A DNA stretch of 64,000 nt from Thermococcus sp. MAR1 (GTDB lineage: Archaea; Methanobacteriota_B; Thermococci; Thermococcales; Thermococcaceae): contig NZ_SNUF01000001.1 of assembly GCF_012027305.1 (NCBI RefSeq), positions 434,001-498,000 of the forward strand, given 5' to 3'. The notes under the pieces are model-generated. The model saw only the letters and a list, made by a program, of their open reading frames with translations. It had not been told where the DNA came from and ran no database searches. Shown piece after piece: positions 16,738 through 27,679 of this stretch (the stretch's first letter is position 1; each line of letters begins with the position of its first letter). The translations under genes and the position numbers were made by a program.

Positions 16738-17385
16738 TCAGCGTGAGGACTGGGCGATCCTCTCGATCTCTTCCTTCTTGCTGTAGGCGAAGCTCTTCGG
16801 GTCCTTGTTGGCGGCGGCGATTATCTCCTCGGCGAGGGCCTGGGCGTAGCTGGTCTTGTTCCTGTAGCACTTGGCGCTCGCTCCAAGGGCGATGTTCTTG
16901 AGGGCTATGTCGAGCCTCCTGAGCGGGGAAACGTCAACCGCCATGTGGTAGCGGATTCCACCGAAGGCGATGGTGGTGGTATCTTCCCTCGGGGCGGAGT
17001 TCTCTATGGCTCTCACGAGAACCTGAATGGGGTTCTGCTTGGTCCTCCTCTCGATGATCATGAAGGCCTCCTTGACGACCTCATAAGCTTTCATCTTCTT
17101 GCTCATGAGCGAGCGGTGCTCCCTTCTCATGAAGTGGCCGCCGACCTTGTGGCCGCTGGCGCCGCTGCGCATGACCTTGTTAATCAAGCGCTCGACGATG
17201 TGAACCTGGGCCTTTCCAAAGGACTTCTTGGCGTGTCTTCCGTGGCTGTGCGGGAGTATACGGGCATCAAGGTTGATGTAGGGCCTGAGTGACGGGTCGT
17301 TCACAACGACGTCCTCAACGCTCCATCTGCCCATGACCTTAAGCTCCTTGGGCTGGTAAAAGCGCTCGGTGATTGCCTTGGCCAT
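16738..17385 (-). CDS. rps7: 30S ribosomal protein S7
   Basis: The 215-residue archaeal S7 (uS7), which nucleates assembly of the 30S head. Recognisable segments are [40 protein letters not shown] and [20 protein letters not shown]. The ATG follows GAGGAGGTGAAGTGA. It is the last gene of the RNA polymerase operon; no elongation factor gene follows it here. Confidence 0.97.
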   Translation of the reverse strand: MAKAITERFYQPKELKVMGRWSVEDVVVNDPSLRPYINLDARILPHSHGRHAKKSFGKAQVHIVERLINKVMRSGASGHKVGGHFMRREHRSLMSKKMKAYEVVKEAFMIIERRTKQNPIQVLVRAIENSAPREDTTTIAFGGIRYHMAVDVSPLRRLDIALKNIALGASAKCYRNKTSYAQALAEEIIAAANKDPKSFAYSKKEEIERIAQSSR

Positions 17386-17390
17386 TCACT

Positions 17391-17834
17391 TCACCTCCTC
17401 GGCTTCTCCTTCCTTCCCTTGACGAGCTCCTTGAGGGAAACCCTGTTCACCTTGACGACCTTGTACCTGATTCCCGGTATATCACCCATGGAACCGCCCT
17501 TAGGACCGCCGATTCCCTCGATGATGACCTCGTCGTGCTCGTCGATGTGGTTTATAGCTCCGTCACCGGGGGTGAATGCGGTAACGACCTTACCGTTCTT
17601 GATGAGCTGGACACGGACTGCTTTACGCATAGCTGAGTTCGGCTGCTTTGCCTCAACCGCGATCTTCTCAAGGACGATTCCCTTGGCCTGCGGAGCACCC
17701 TCAAGCGGGTCGCTCTTCTCCTTGAGCCTGAGGACTCTCCTCTTGTACCTGATGTCGCTCCAGCGGAACTTCTTTCTCTTGAGCTTGAGCTTCCTACCGG
17801 CAAACTCTCCATACGGGGCCTTCTTTCCAGGCAT
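17391..17834 (-). CDS. rps12: 30S ribosomal protein S12
   Basis: The 147-residue archaeal S12 (uS12), part of the decoding centre. The conserved loops are [20 protein letters not shown] and [20 protein letters not shown]. Two upstream in-frame codons (GTG 17843 and ATG 17840) lie within the GAGGTGAT binding site. The ATG at 17834, giving [10 protein letters not shown], is therefore the start. Confidence 0.97.
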   Translation of the reverse strand: MPGKKAPYGEFAGRKLKLKRKKFRWSDIRYKRRVLRLKEKSDPLEGAPQAKGIVLEKIAVEAKQPNSAMRKAVRVQLIKNGKVVTAFTPGDGAINHIDEHDEVIIEGIGGPKGGSMGDIPGIRYKVVKVNRVSLKELVKGRKEKPRR

Positions 17835-17844
17835 GATCATCACC

Positions 17845-18590
<746 letters not shown>

Positions 18591-18603
18591 TAACTACACC
18601 TCC

Positions 18604-19779
18604 CTACTCCCTTTTCGGTCTCAGGGGGAGATTCATTGCCAGTTTGACGATTCCCGTACCGACGGGTACGGGCTGTCCGATGAGGACGTTCTCGACGACA
18701 CCGTTGAGCGGGTCGGTTTCACCCCTCTCAGCCGCCTCGAAGAGGTGCTGGGTGGTGATCTCGAAAGCGGCCCTGGCAAGCACGCTGGCCTTCTCCCCAA
18801 CTATACCGTGCCTGCCTATGGGCAGTATCACGCCGTCGAGCGTCATCATATCGGCGACGAGCATGATGTGTCTGACGTCAACCTCAAGACCCTGCTCGCG
18901 CATCGTGTTGACGATTTCCTCTATGATGGCGTTCCTTGCCGCTTCAATGCCGAGCACCTCGGCAATCTCGTGGATGTTGTTTGTTCTTGTTCTCGTAGGA
19001 TCAACGCCCGGAACCTTAATGACCTGCTTGAAGTTGGAGCCCTCGGTGTAGATGACGTACTCGTCGCCTTCCTTCCTTATGATGGTCTTCCCGACGCCCG
19101 AGAGACCCTTAAGGCGGTGCTTTTTAACCTTTTCGGAGAGCCTCCTCAGGTCGGAGAGCTTCCCGACCTTCTTGGGGCGCATTATGACGGTGTATCCGTC
19201 AACTTCAAACTCGGCGCTCTTGAAGGAGCTCTCCAGCTTTCTCTGGATCCTTTCCATGTCGAGACCGGCCTTTTCGAGCCTCTCAGGGTCTATTTCGACT
19301 ATGAACTCAAAGTTGAGGATGTCTATGCTCATCTCCCTTGCAAGGTTCTCAAGGCTCGTTCCCTCAATGCGTCTCGCAACTTCCAGGGCCTTCTCGCGGT
19401 CATAGCGGTGCTTCTCGTCGAGGTAGACAGTCATAATCGGCGTTGAGGGGTTCTTCCTTGCATCGACGATCTCGATGATCCTCGGCAGACCGAGGGTGAC
19501 GTTGATTTCAGCAACACCCGCGTAGTGGAAGGTGTTGAGGGTCATCTGCGTTGACGGCTCACCGATGGACTGTGCGGCGACCGTTCCTATCGCCTCGCCC
19601 GGCTCGATGAGGGCCCTCTGGTACTCATTGACGGCCTCATCTATGATGGCCTGGACCTCGGCCTTTTTGAGCTTGTACTTCTTGTTGTACTCGATGAGCT
19701 TGTTGTAGAGCTCTTCCTTGATGTTGTCAGGAAGCTCGGCCTTGTCAACCATGCTCTTGATGGTTTTTGCAGCGACCAT
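18604..19779 (-). CDS. rpoA2: DNA-directed RNA polymerase subunit A'' (Rpo1C)
   Basis: The 391-residue C-terminal part of the largest subunit. It carries the trigger-loop and jaw regions: [20 protein letters not shown], then TLNTFHYAG and the bridge/cleft segment [28 protein letters not shown] precedes the ATG. Six bases separate it from rpoA1. No intein is present. Confidence 0.98.
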   Translation of the reverse strand: MVAAKTIKSMVDKAELPDNIKEELYNKLIEYNKKYKLKKAEVQAIIDEAVNEYQRALIEPGEAIGTVAAQSIGEPSTQMTLNTFHYAGVAEINVTLGLPRIIEIVDARKNPSTPIMTVYLDEKHRYDREKALEVARRIEGTSLENLAREMSIDILNFEFIVEIDPERLEKAGLDMERIQRKLESSFKSAEFEVDGYTVIMRPKKVGKLSDLRRLSEKVKKHRLKGLSGVGKTIIRKEGDEYVIYTEGSNFKQVIKVPGVDPTRTRTNNIHEIAEVLGIEAARNAIIEEIVNTMREQGLEVDVRHIMLVADMMTLDGVILPIGRHGIVGEKASVLARAAFEITTQHLFEAAERGETDPLNGVVENVLIGQPVPVGTGIVKLAMNLPLRPKRE

Positions 19780-19784
19780 CTATC

Positions 19785-22502
19785 TCACCCCTTCCCCCTC
19801 ACTTTGAGCAGGGTTTTTATAATCACCCTATCAACGTCCACGGTCTTGCCTCCCCAGCTCTTCATTGGGTCTATTCCATCCTCGCCGTACTTGAACTGTA
19901 CGATGATGCCCGTTGGATCCCTGACGGTTCCGTCGTAGTCCACCTTGAGGTCCTGGAGTGCGTTGATGAGCCTGCGCTGCATGTAACCGCTCTGCGCCGT
20001 CCTGACCGCGGTGTCGACAAGTCCCTCACGTCCACCCATAGCGTGGAAGAAGTACTCTTGGGGCGTAAGCCCGCTCTTGTAGGAGTTGGTGACGAATCCC
20101 TTCGCCCTGGCTCCGAGGTCTTCCGGCTTGAAGTGCGTGAGAACCCTTCCGCGGTAGCCGCGGTAGAGGCGCTTTCCACGGATGGACTGCTGGCCGAGCA
20201 TCGCTGCCATCTGGGTGATGTTGAGCATCTTACCCCTCGCACCGGTCTTGGCCATTATGACCGCGTGGTTGTTCATACCGAGGTATCTCTCGGCGACCTT
20301 ACCCGCGTTATCACGCGCCTCAGCTAGGACTGCCATTATGTTGCTCTCTAAAGTTTCTTCGAGGGTCTTGCCCGGTAGCGGTTCGAGCTCGCCGTTCTTG
20401 TAAGCCTCTATGAGTCTGTTAACCCTCTCCTCGGCCTCGCGGATTATCTCCTTAATCCTGTCGAGGGCCTCGCTCGGAAGGTCCTCGTCGTCTATCGCAG
20501 TGGTAAAGCCCTTGTGGGTTATGACCCAGATCGCGAGCTTGGTGACCTGGTCGAGGAACTGCCTCGCCCTCTCGACGCCGTACTCCCTCACTATGAGGTC
20601 GAGGAGCTTTCCGTCCTCCCTTCCGTAGGCCTTCTTGTCTATCGCACCGCTGAGGAGCTTCCCGTTGAGGATGTAGGTAAAGCCGTCGTAGGCGAGCTTT
20701 CTGACCTCCTCCTCGTCGGGGATTAGCTTCTCCTCTATGAGCTTCTCGAGAGCCTCACAGCGCTCTGGCTCGTCGCAGAGCTTGTTGCGGTACCAGATAG
20801 TAAGGTCGTCCGGCAGGAGGAGCGAGAATATCGTCTTTCCGCTCCAGAGCTCAACGCCGTTCTCAACCTTGTCCGGCTTGGGGAGCTCCTCCACGTCAAC
20901 GCCGGCGAACATGAGCATCTGTTCGACCTCTGAGCGGGTGAAGTAGGCTCCCTCGCGCGTGAGCAGGTAACCGCCGGATATGTGGTCCTGGATTCCCGCG
21001 ATGAGCGGGCCTCCATACCTCGGCGAGATGATGTGATTCTGAACCTCCATGAGTATCTTTGCCTCAGCCTGGGCCTCTTCCGTCTGTGGCACGTGGAGAT
21101 TCATCTCGTCACCGTCGAAGTCCGCGTTGTATGGCGGGCAGACTGCAAGGTTAAGGCGGAAGGTTCTGTAGGGCATAACCCTAACGCGGTGGGCCATTAT
21201 ACTCATTCTGTGCAGGGATGGCTGTCTGTTGAAGAGGACTATGTCGCCGTCCAGCAGGTGTCTCTCAACCGTCCAGCCCAGGTCGAGCTTTTCCGCGATG
21301 AGCTCGAGGTTGTTCTCCATGAGGCGTATTCTCCTTCCTTCGGGGTCTATAACGTAGTTGGCGCCCGGATACTTCTCGGGCCCGTTTAGGACCATCTTCT
21401 TGAGCTTCTCGAAGTTGAACTCGGTTACCTTCTCTGGAACTGTGAGCTCCATGGCTACAGCTATCGGGACACCGACCTCGTTGATGCTTATCATCGGGTC
21501 GGGGCTGATGACGGTACGAGCGGAGAAGTTAACGCGCTTACCGCTGAGGTTTCCTCTGAATCTTCCCTCCTTGCCCTTGAGCCTCTGAGCGAGGGTCTTG
21601 AGGGGTCTTCCGCTCTTGTGCTTGGCCGGCGGGATTCCCGAGGTCTCGTTGTTGATGTAGGTGGTGACGTGGTACTGGAGGAGGTCCCAGAGGTCTTCGA
21701 TGATAAGCTGTGGCGCGCCTGCCTCGATGTTGCTCTTAAGGCGGTTGTTGATGCGGATAATATCGACGAGCTTGTGGGTGAGGTCGTCCTCAGCGCGAAT
21801 ACCGCTCTCCAGGGTGATTGACGGTCTCATTGTAACCGGCGGAACCGGAAGGACCGTGAGGACCATCCACTCTGGCCTGGCCTTCTCCGGGTGCAGGCCG
21901 AGGAGATGGAGGTCTTTGTCGGGTATCTTCTCAAGCCTGTCTCTAACTTCGCTCGGCATCATCCTGTGCTTGTACTCGTTGCCCTCCTCGTCCTTCCTGA
22001 GCTCCCAGTAGATGGTCGGCCTCTCGAACTTAATCGGGAACTGAGGGGCACCGCAGTGCGGGCAGACCATTCTCTCCTTGGCCTTCTTGTGTATCTCCTT
22101 GATGAGCCTGTCCTTGGCCTTCTTCCTGTCGCCCATGACCTCGAACTTGTGGGTGTACTCCTCTATCTCCTCGTCGGTGAGCTTTATCCTCCCGCACTCG
22201 CGGCAGGTGCTCTCCAGAACGCGGTGGATCGTTTTGGCGAAACCGACGTGGATTATCGGTCTGGCGAGTTCAACGTGACCGAAGTGGCCGGGACAGTCCC
22301 CGGCTCTCGCTCCGCAGGTCTCACAGCGCAGTCCGGGGTCGATGACACCAAGCCTCTTGTCCATGAGGCCGCCCTCAATGGGGTAACCGTCATCGTCGTA
22401 CGTGTCGGGGACGCTTATCTCGGCCGCGCTCATCTTTCTGATTTCCTGGGGTGAGAGGATTCCGAACTCAATACTCCCGATGACCTTTTTCATCGACTGC
22501 AT
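19785..22502 (-). CDS. rpoA1: DNA-directed RNA polymerase subunit A' (Rpo1N)
   Basis: The 905-residue N-terminal part of the largest subunit. CETCGARAGDCPGHFGHVEL is a clamp zinc site and CRECGRIKL and CPHCGAPQFP the next. The catalytic loop NADFDGDEMNLHVPQ holds the three Asp that bind the active-site magnesium. The ATG at 22502 (MQSMKKVIGS) is preferred over the GTG at 22511, which overlaps the rpoB stop. No intein is present. Confidence 0.98.
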   Translation of the reverse strand: MQSMKKVIGSIEFGILSPQEIRKMSAAEISVPDTYDDDGYPIEGGLMDKRLGVIDPGLRCETCGARAGDCPGHFGHVELARPIIHVGFAKTIHRVLESTCRECGRIKLTDEEIEEYTHKFEVMGDRKKAKDRLIKEIHKKAKERMVCPHCGAPQFPIKFERPTIYWELRKDEEGNEYKHRMMPSEVRDRLEKIPDKDLHLLGLHPEKARPEWMVLTVLPVPPVTMRPSITLESGIRAEDDLTHKLVDIIRINNRLKSNIEAGAPQLIIEDLWDLLQYHVTTYINNETSGIPPAKHKSGRPLKTLAQRLKGKEGRFRGNLSGKRVNFSARTVISPDPMISINEVGVPIAVAMELTVPEKVTEFNFEKLKKMVLNGPEKYPGANYVIDPEGRRIRLMENNLELIAEKLDLGWTVERHLLDGDIVLFNRQPSLHRMSIMAHRVRVMPYRTFRLNLAVCPPYNADFDGDEMNLHVPQTEEAQAEAKILMEVQNHIISPRYGGPLIAGIQDHISGGYLLTREGAYFTRSEVEQMLMFAGVDVEELPKPDKVENGVELWSGKTIFSLLLPDDLTIWYRNKLCDEPERCEALEKLIEEKLIPDEEEVRKLAYDGFTYILNGKLLSGAIDKKAYGREDGKLLDLIVREYGVERARQFLDQVTKLAIWVITHKGFTTAIDDEDLPSEALDRIKEIIREAEERVNRLIEAYKNGELEPLPGKTLEETLESNIMAVLAEARDNAGKVAERYLGMNNHAVIMAKTGARGKMLNITQMAAMLGQQSIRGKRLYRGYRGRVLTHFKPEDLGARAKGFVTNSYKSGLTPQEYFFHAMGGREGLVDTAVRTAQSGYMQRRLINALQDLKVDYDGTVRDPTGIIVQFKYGEDGIDPMKSWGGKTVDVDRVIIKTLLKVRGKG

Positions 22503-22507
22503 GGTGA

Positions 22508-25500
22508 TCACACCCTATCAACTATGTTGAGAGACGGCCTTATTCCCATCGCCTTCAGCTCGTCCAGCAACAGCTTGAAGGCGTAGCTCATCTCCACCTT
22601 GCTTATCTTCTCTTCCTCTCCGCAGACAGGGCAGTAGACCTTTCCTCTGCGCTTGTCTTCGAGTGCCAGATGTCCACAGCTCTCGCAGACCCATACCTCG
22701 GTCTTGTCACTCTCCTCAAGGAGACGCTCAATGAGCAGCATCGCAGCACCGTGGCCGATGAGGACGTCACGCTCCATCTCACCGAACCTGAGACCGCCTT
22801 CCCTTGCCCTTCCCTCGGTCGGCTGCTTGGTGAGAACCTGCACCGGACCCCTTGAGCGCGCGTGCATCTTGTCGGCGACCATGTGGTGGAGCCTCTGGTA
22901 GTAGATGACGCCGACGAATATGTCTGCCTCAAGGCGCCTTCCGGTTATGCCGTCGTACATGACTTCCCTTCCGCTGTGCTTGAATCCGAGCTCCTCAAGC
23001 TCCTTCCTGAGCTTCTCCTCGGGCTCACCGATGAAGGCTGTGCCGTCAACGCGCCTTCCCTTCAGCGCCGCGACTTTTCCGCCGATAGCCTCAATCAGCT
23101 GCCCGACGGTCATACGGCTCGGGATACCGTGCGGGTTGACTATGAGGTCTGGGACGATTCCGCTCTCGGTCCAGGGCATGTCCTCCTGCGGGACGATGAG
23201 GCCTATGACACCCTTCTGGCCGTGTCTGCTCGCGAACTTGTCTCCGAACTCGGGGATACGGAGATCCCTGACGGTTACCTTGACGAGCTTGGTTCCGTCG
23301 CCCGTCTCGGTCAGGATAACCTTGTCGACGATGCCCCTCTCGCTCGGCCTGACGGCAACGCTCGTTTCGCGCCTCTCCTGGAGGATTATACCTCCGAGGC
23401 CGCTCTGCTCCTCAAGGAACCTCGGCGGTGAGGTCCTTCCAACGAGGACGTCCTTGCCGGAAACCTTTGACTCGGGGAAGATTATACCGTCCTCATCGAG
23501 GTGCCTGTAGTACTTCTCACCGAGATAGCCTTGTATGGTTGGGTCAGGGACCTCGAAGCGGTCGGTCTGACCGCCGAGGTACCTCTTCTCCTCGGCCTCG
23601 TAGGTTCTGAAGAAGGTTGAGCGAGCAAGACCGCGCTCTATGGAGGCCTTGTTCATGATAACTGCATCTTCCATGTTGTATCCGCCGTAGCTGAGGACAG
23701 CAACGACGAAGTTCTGACCGGCAGGCCTCTCCTCGAAACCGACGGCCTTCATTATCCTCGAGTTAACGAGCGGAACCTGGGGGTAGTGCATGAGGTGCCC
23801 GCGGGTGTCAACACGGATCCTGAAGTTGGCCCAGCCGAGGCCGAGGCTCTGCTTGGCCATACCAGCGCCGTAAGTGTTACGCGGAGCCGCGTTGTGCTCC
23901 GGGTATGGAACGAGTGAAGCTGGAATACCGAGTATTGCAGCGGGCATGAGTTCGAGGTGAGTGTGCTCTTCAGTGACTTCCCACGGCCAGGTGGCAACGT
24001 AGGCGTTTTCCTCCTCCTCTGCATCGAGATACTCGATGACGCCCATCTTTACGAGGTCGCTCCAGGTGAGGGTGCCGTTCTTTATTCCCTCGATGTGTTC
24101 CTTGGTGAGCTTTGGCTTGCCGTTTTCAACTATGATGAGCGGTCTTCTAACCCTGCCGTCGTCGCTGTTGACGTATATCTCCCTAACCTCCTCGTCCTGG
24201 TAGAGGGCAACGTTGATTGCGTCGCTGATTCTTCCGCTTCTCCTGTCGGTTCTTATCCTGTTCACGAGGCTTTCTCCGTCCTCAACGGTTCCGATGAGAA
24301 CACCGTTTAGGTAGACACGCCAGAGGTTTGGATTCGGCCTCTGTTCCTCTATCGGGATAACCCCGAGCCTGTTGAGATACTCCCTGGCTTCTTCCTCAGG
24401 GATTCCGGTGGTTATCTGGGCCATCAGGGCGAGGTTCTTAACGAGACCACAGTTCGGACCCTCTGGAGTCTCGGTGGGACATATCCTGCCCCAGTGGGTA
24501 CCGTGAAGGTCACGCGCCTCGAAGTGGGGCTGATCCCTGCTGAGCGGGGAAGTGACACGCCTGAGGTGGGAGAGAGTTGACATGTAGTTGGTTCTGTCGA
24601 GGAGCTGGCTCACACCGGTTCTTCCACCCGGCCAGGCACCGGTCGCTAAAGCGTGCTCAATCCTCTCGCTGAGAACGTCGGGCCTTATCGAGTTCCTCAC
24701 AAAGCGCTGGATGTTCTCGAAAGTGTAACGCTCACCCTTTCTCTGGTAGGTCTTGGTCATCTGGTACTGCATGTCCTTGACTAGCTGGCCGAAGGCAACA
24801 CGGAAGAGGTCTCTGAGGAGGTCTCCCGCTAACTTAAGCCTCTTGTTGGCGTAGTGATCCTTATCGTCCTCACCGCGGAGTCCGAGCGAAAGTTCAAGAA
24901 CCTTGAGGGCCATCATGCCGAGATAGTAAGCTTTCGCGCTCCTATCTTTTTCCTCAACGCCCATATGGGGTAGGAGGTTGTTGTCTATTATGTGCTGGGC
25001 TCTTCTGAGCCTGTACTCCTTCGGCTGGCCGGGAAGGGCGAGCTTTCCTATGTAGTCGAGCGCATCTTCCTGGGTGGTTATGTCGCTTGCGTCCTCAAGG
25101 TTGTCGAAGAGAACCTGCTGTATTCTTGGATCATCACTCACGGCTTCGACTATCTCTTTGTCGCTGAGAACGCCCAGCGCGCGCATGACATAGACGAACT
25201 TGACGGGCCTTGGAACGTTCGGGATGTTGACGTAGAGAATTCCGTCCTTTCTCCTTTCAACGGTGATTAAAGCTCTGTAGCCGTGTCTGTAGGAGAAGCA
25301 CTTGGCTATCACCCTGTTCTGCCTCTCGTCCCTCTCAACAAGGGTCTTGTTCGGAGCGAGGTCTTCGATAGAGACAATAACCCTTTCAGAACCGTTTATA
25401 ATGAAGTATCCTCCCGGGTCCTTTGGGTCTTCGCCGAGCTTTATCAGCTCTTCGTCGCTGAGGCCGTAGAGTCTGCACGCCTTGGATTTGAGCATTATCG

Positions 25501-25876
25501 GAAGCTCTCCGATGCGAACCTCGACGGCCTCCTGGGCGATACCGTTGACGACGGGAATGAGTTCCAGGTACAGCGGGGCGGAGTAAGTGAGGTTCCTTAT
25601 GCGGGCATCCATCGGGTAGAGGGGCTTTCTCTGCCCCTGGGCCTCCTGGAATTCGGGTTCGCCGAGGCGGACCTTTCCAAACTTAACCTCGAAGTCGGGG
25701 ATGTCCGGCTTGATGCCGCCGAACTCGTCTATGACCTTCTGCATCCCATAGTCGATGAAGGCGTTGTAAGAGTCAAGGTGCTGTCTAACGAGTCCCTTCT
25801 CCTTCCAGTATGCCTCCATAACGAGCCAGAGGTCGTCGGGAGTAACATCAACAACGGTCGGTCCTCTCGATGCCAT
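22508..25876 (-). CDS. rpoB: DNA-directed RNA polymerase subunit B (Rpo2)
   Basis: The 1122-residue second-largest subunit as one chain, the Thermococcales arrangement, not split into B' and B''. [20 protein letters not shown] is fork-loop 2, [12 protein letters not shown] and [13 protein letters not shown] line the active site, and [10 protein letters not shown] with CPVCG is the C-terminal zinc site. It starts 17 bases after the rpoH stop. Confidence 0.98.
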   Translation of the reverse strand: MASRGPTVVDVTPDDLWLVMEAYWKEKGLVRQHLDSYNAFIDYGMQKVIDEFGGIKPDIPDFEVKFGKVRLGEPEFQEAQGQRKPLYPMDARIRNLTYSAPLYLELIPVVNGIAQEAVEVRIGELPIMLKSKACRLYGLSDEELIKLGEDPKDPGGYFIINGSERVIVSIEDLAPNKTLVERDERQNRVIAKCFSYRHGYRALITVERRKDGILYVNIPNVPRPVKFVYVMRALGVLSDKEIVEAVSDDPRIQQVLFDNLEDASDITTQEDALDYIGKLALPGQPKEYRLRRAQHIIDNNLLPHMGVEEKDRSAKAYYLGMMALKVLELSLGLRGEDDKDHYANKRLKLAGDLLRDLFRVAFGQLVKDMQYQMTKTYQRKGERYTFENIQRFVRNSIRPDVLSERIEHALATGAWPGGRTGVSQLLDRTNYMSTLSHLRRVTSPLSRDQPHFEARDLHGTHWGRICPTETPEGPNCGLVKNLALMAQITTGIPEEEAREYLNRLGVIPIEEQRPNPNLWRVYLNGVLIGTVEDGESLVNRIRTDRRSGRISDAINVALYQDEEVREIYVNSDDGRVRRPLIIVENGKPKLTKEHIEGIKNGTLTWSDLVKMGVIEYLDAEEEENAYVATWPWEVTEEHTHLELMPAAILGIPASLVPYPEHNAAPRNTYGAGMAKQSLGLGWANFRIRVDTRGHLMHYPQVPLVNSRIMKAVGFEERPAGQNFVVAVLSYGGYNMEDAVIMNKASIERGLARSTFFRTYEAEEKRYLGGQTDRFEVPDPTIQGYLGEKYYRHLDEDGIIFPESKVSGKDVLVGRTSPPRFLEEQSGLGGIILQERRETSVAVRPSERGIVDKVILTETGDGTKLVKVTVRDLRIPEFGDKFASRHGQKGVIGLIVPQEDMPWTESGIVPDLIVNPHGIPSRMTVGQLIEAIGGKVAALKGRRVDGTAFIGEPEEKLRKELEELGFKHSGREVMYDGITGRRLEADIFVGVIYYQRLHHMVADKMHARSRGPVQVLTKQPTEGRAREGGLRFGEMERDVLIGHGAAMLLIERLLEESDKTEVWVCESCGHLALEDKRRGKVYCPVCGEEEKISKVEMSYAFKLLLDELKAMGIRPSLNIVDRV

Positions 25877-25893
25877 AATCTCACCTCGCAGAA

Positions 25894-26142
25894 TCAGTCC
25901 TCAACCACCAGGCGGTAGTAGTAATAGTAGCCCGCCGTCGGGCTCTTCCTTTTGATCTCAAGAACATCTCCGGGCTTTGCGCCAAGAGCGACAACAGCAG
26001 GGTCTGAAGCCTTGATCTGCGGAAGCTGGGAAATCCTAATTCTGTACTTTCTGAGGAGTTCTTCCTTCTCCTCCTCGCTCAGTATTCTGTGCTCAGGAAC
26101 CAGTTCGTGGGTGAATATATCAAATTCTTTTTTCGCCGCCAC
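25894..26142 (-). CDS. rpoH: DNA-directed RNA polymerase subunit H (Rpo5)
   Basis: The 82-residue subunit H, the archaeal match of the C-terminal domain of eukaryotic Rpb5, at the jaw. [19 protein letters not shown] and [20 protein letters not shown]-like segments are typical. I chose the GTG at 26142 because it gives the conserved AAKKEFDIF start and length and follows AAGGGGG. An ATG at 26163 would add seven residues. First gene of the operon. Confidence 0.94.
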   Translation of the reverse strand: MAAKKEFDIFTHELVPEHRILSEEEKEELLRKYRIRISQLPQIKASDPAVVALGAKPGDVLEIKRKSPTAGYYYYYRLVVED

Positions 26143-26179
26143 CGAGAATTGCCCCCTTAACATTTTTTAAGAACGATTA

Positions 26180-26233
26180 TCACTACCTCCCACCTGCGGG
26201 TTTCGGTATATAAGCTTTTCGAGTGATAACTCG
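26180..26233 (-). promoter_or_regulatory. Promoter of the RNA polymerase operon
   Basis: TATA element TATATAAG (26207-26214, read on the minus strand as CTTATATA) gives a start near 26185, about 40 bases before rpoH. A palindrome CGAGT-GATA-ACTCG (26220-26233) lies directly upstream of the TATA/BRE region. Confidence 0.5.
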
Positions 26234-26825
26234 CCCACAGGGGTTTATATCGGTTACGAAAAGTTTAAGAACCTTTTTCATGTCGAAAAGCTACCTTGAT
26301 GCACCCCTATGTTCACCCCTCATGGGAAAGGCTTATAAAGACTCAGCACGGGTTCGATGTTCGAACTTACTGAAAACTGATCGGGCTTCCAAAATCGATT
26401 GGAATTTTGACATCTCTTGCCAAAAAGATTGTCTTTATGCCATTTTTTAGAGGTTTTAATGGCCATATTTTGGCAAACATGGGGGTAAACTTGGTCAACT
26501 TTTCATGAAAATTAGAAAAATAAGAGGGCTCCAAATCCTGAATGTGCCATTGCCAAAGCGTATCCACGTGAACAACTGAATTTGGTGCCTTGGTTGCTGA
26601 AATATTGGCGCCCCCTAGCTCTACTTGGCACCTACTGGGCCAGTAGTCAACAAAGATCCTCGGAAATTTTATTTTAGGACAAATCGTAAGGCCAGCAATT
26701 GGAGACTAAACGTGAGGAAAATAAGCACCTTAGAATTGCCCGAAGTTTCCATCAACGCCTCGTGGGGAGCGAAGCTTCCCGACGTGTTGAGACAAAAGTC
26801 CCAACATGCAGAGCAGGGGCTGTAA
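26234..26825. other. Gene-free AT-rich stretch between rpoH and tRNA-Thr
   Basis: No open frame here has a family I recognise or a good ribosome binding site. TATA-like elements occur on the plus strand near 26258 (GTTTAAGAACC) and 26330 (GCTTATAAAG). The near-repeat CACCCCTATG/CACCCCTCATG lies near 26297-26320. A hairpin with arms TGTTG-GAC and GTC-CAACA lies near 26791-26813. The centre (26400-26520) is markedly AT-rich. It may hold unrecognised RNAs or be a decayed insertion; neither is shown. Confidence 0.45.
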
Positions 26826-26902
26826 TGGAGCCCCGGGCGGGATTTGAACCCGCGACCGGCGGATTACAAGTCCGCCGCCCCGCCAGGCTAGGCTACCGGG
26901 GC
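26826..26902 (-). tRNA. tRNA-Thr (anticodon TGT)
   Basis: On the minus strand the acceptor stem is GCCCCGG/CCGGGGC, the anticodon loop CTTGTAA, discriminator T, and CCA is encoded. A TATA element (CTTTATATTC) lies upstream near 26935. Confidence 0.94.
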
Positions 26903-27003
26903 ACGGTTTTAAGAGAGCTAGCGCAGAATATAAAGTTTTCTCTCCAGCCTGACCATCACCGTAAGTTTTATAAATCCCCCCTGTATTCCCTACATTGGGT
27001 CGT

Positions 27004-27079
27004 GCCGCCGTAGCTTAGTCGGTAGAGCGCCGGACTGTTAATCCGGCGGTCCCCGGTTCGAGTCCGGGCGGCGGCGCCA
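27004..27079 (+). tRNA. tRNA-Asn (anticodon GTT)
   Basis: Acceptor stem GCCGCCG/CGGCGGC, anticodon loop CTGTTAA, G73 and encoded CCA. It heads a two-tRNA transcript with a TATA element GTTTTATAAATC near 26965. Confidence 0.95.
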
Positions 27080-27084
27080 TTCGT

Positions 27085-27162
27085 GGGCCCGTAGCTCAGC
27101 CTGGTCAGAGCGCGCGGCTCATAACCGCGTGGTCGGGGGTTCAAAGCCCCCCGGGCCCACCA
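27085..27162 (+). tRNA. tRNA with CAT anticodon (Ile2 favoured, elongator Met possible)
   Basis: Acceptor stem GGGCCCG/CGGGCCC with A73, anticodon loop CTCATAA in a CGCGG/CCGCG stem, and encoded CCA. The anticodon stem lacks the three G-C pairs of initiator tRNA. The GGGCCC acceptor and GTGGTC variable region look like archaeal tRNA-Ile2, whose wobble C is changed to agmatidine. Elongator Met cannot be excluded. Confidence 0.88.
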
Positions 27163-27229
27163 TGAAACTCTTCTGAAAACGCTGCTTGAGCGGATAGACC
27201 TTTTGAGTGGAAGCTCCCTTAGTGGTAGG

Positions 27230-27544
27230 CTACGTTCCACTTCCATCTGGAAGCCGGGTCACGTGAACAGGCCACGTTCTGTAACCATCCTGGATGTAGA
27301 CCTCAAGAACCTCCGCTCCGGCGTATCTCACTTCCCTCACAATTAGCTTCTTTCCGCTCCTCCCCCTGAGGATGTCCTCGTGAACGTCCCTCGGAAGCTC
27401 CTCCGTGACCGGAAGGATGCCGCCTTTCACGTACACTCCCTCAAGCCTGCCGTCCTTGAAGAGAAACCCCCTCACGGGCACCTCATATTCCTCAATGACG
27501 TCCTCATAATGGAGGGCCGCATACTTCCCAAGGATCTTGTCCAT
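27230..27544 (-). CDS. Conserved-looking protein of unknown function
   Basis: I do not recognise this 104-residue soluble protein (MDKILGKYAALHYEDVIEEY at the start). It alternates short strands and charged loops (VPVRGFLFKDGRLEGVYVKG, VREVRYAGAEVLEVYIQDG), which suggests a small beta-rich domain, and has no membrane segment. The ATG at 27544 sits five bases after GGTG. ATG 27550 or GTG 27553 are alternatives. A perfect inverted repeat lies just upstream, so it is probably tightly regulated. It is downstream of gcvPB with its own promoter. Confidence 0.72.
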   Translation of the reverse strand: MDKILGKYAALHYEDVIEEYEVPVRGFLFKDGRLEGVYVKGGILPVTEELPRDVHEDILRGRSGKKLIVREVRYAGAEVLEVYIQDGYRTWPVHVTRLPDGSGT

Positions 27545-27555
27545 CTCCATCACCC

Positions 27556-27600
27556 ATATGTAATTTTCCTATTACATATTGATCCGGACGGGTCTTTATT
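27556..27600 (-). promoter_or_regulatory. Promoter with palindromic operator for the 27230-27544 gene
   Basis: ATATGTAAT (27556-27564) and ATTACATAT (27571-27579) form a perfect nine-base inverted repeat with a six-base spacer. It overlaps the expected transcript start below a TATA element near 27590 (AATTAATAAAG on the minus strand). A related ACATATGT palindrome lies at 27612-27619. Confidence 0.55.
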
Positions 27601-27679
27601 AATTTTTTGGTACATATGTGGGTAATAGCGGACAAAGATAATAGAAAAGAATTGCCAAAAAGAGAGGGGGCCGTGTTCC

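Noticed and set aside
18604-25876. Inteins in the RNA polymerase genes
   Set aside because: I looked for them because Thermococcales often carry inteins, but rpoA1, rpoA2 and rpoB have normal length and uninterrupted motifs.
26367-26567. 66-codon frame on the minus strand
   Set aside because: AT-rich, no binding site, no TATA box at the right distance and no recognisable pattern.
26968-27246. Frame running through tRNA-Asn and the CAT tRNA on the minus strand
   Set aside because: It is an artefact of tRNA sequence.
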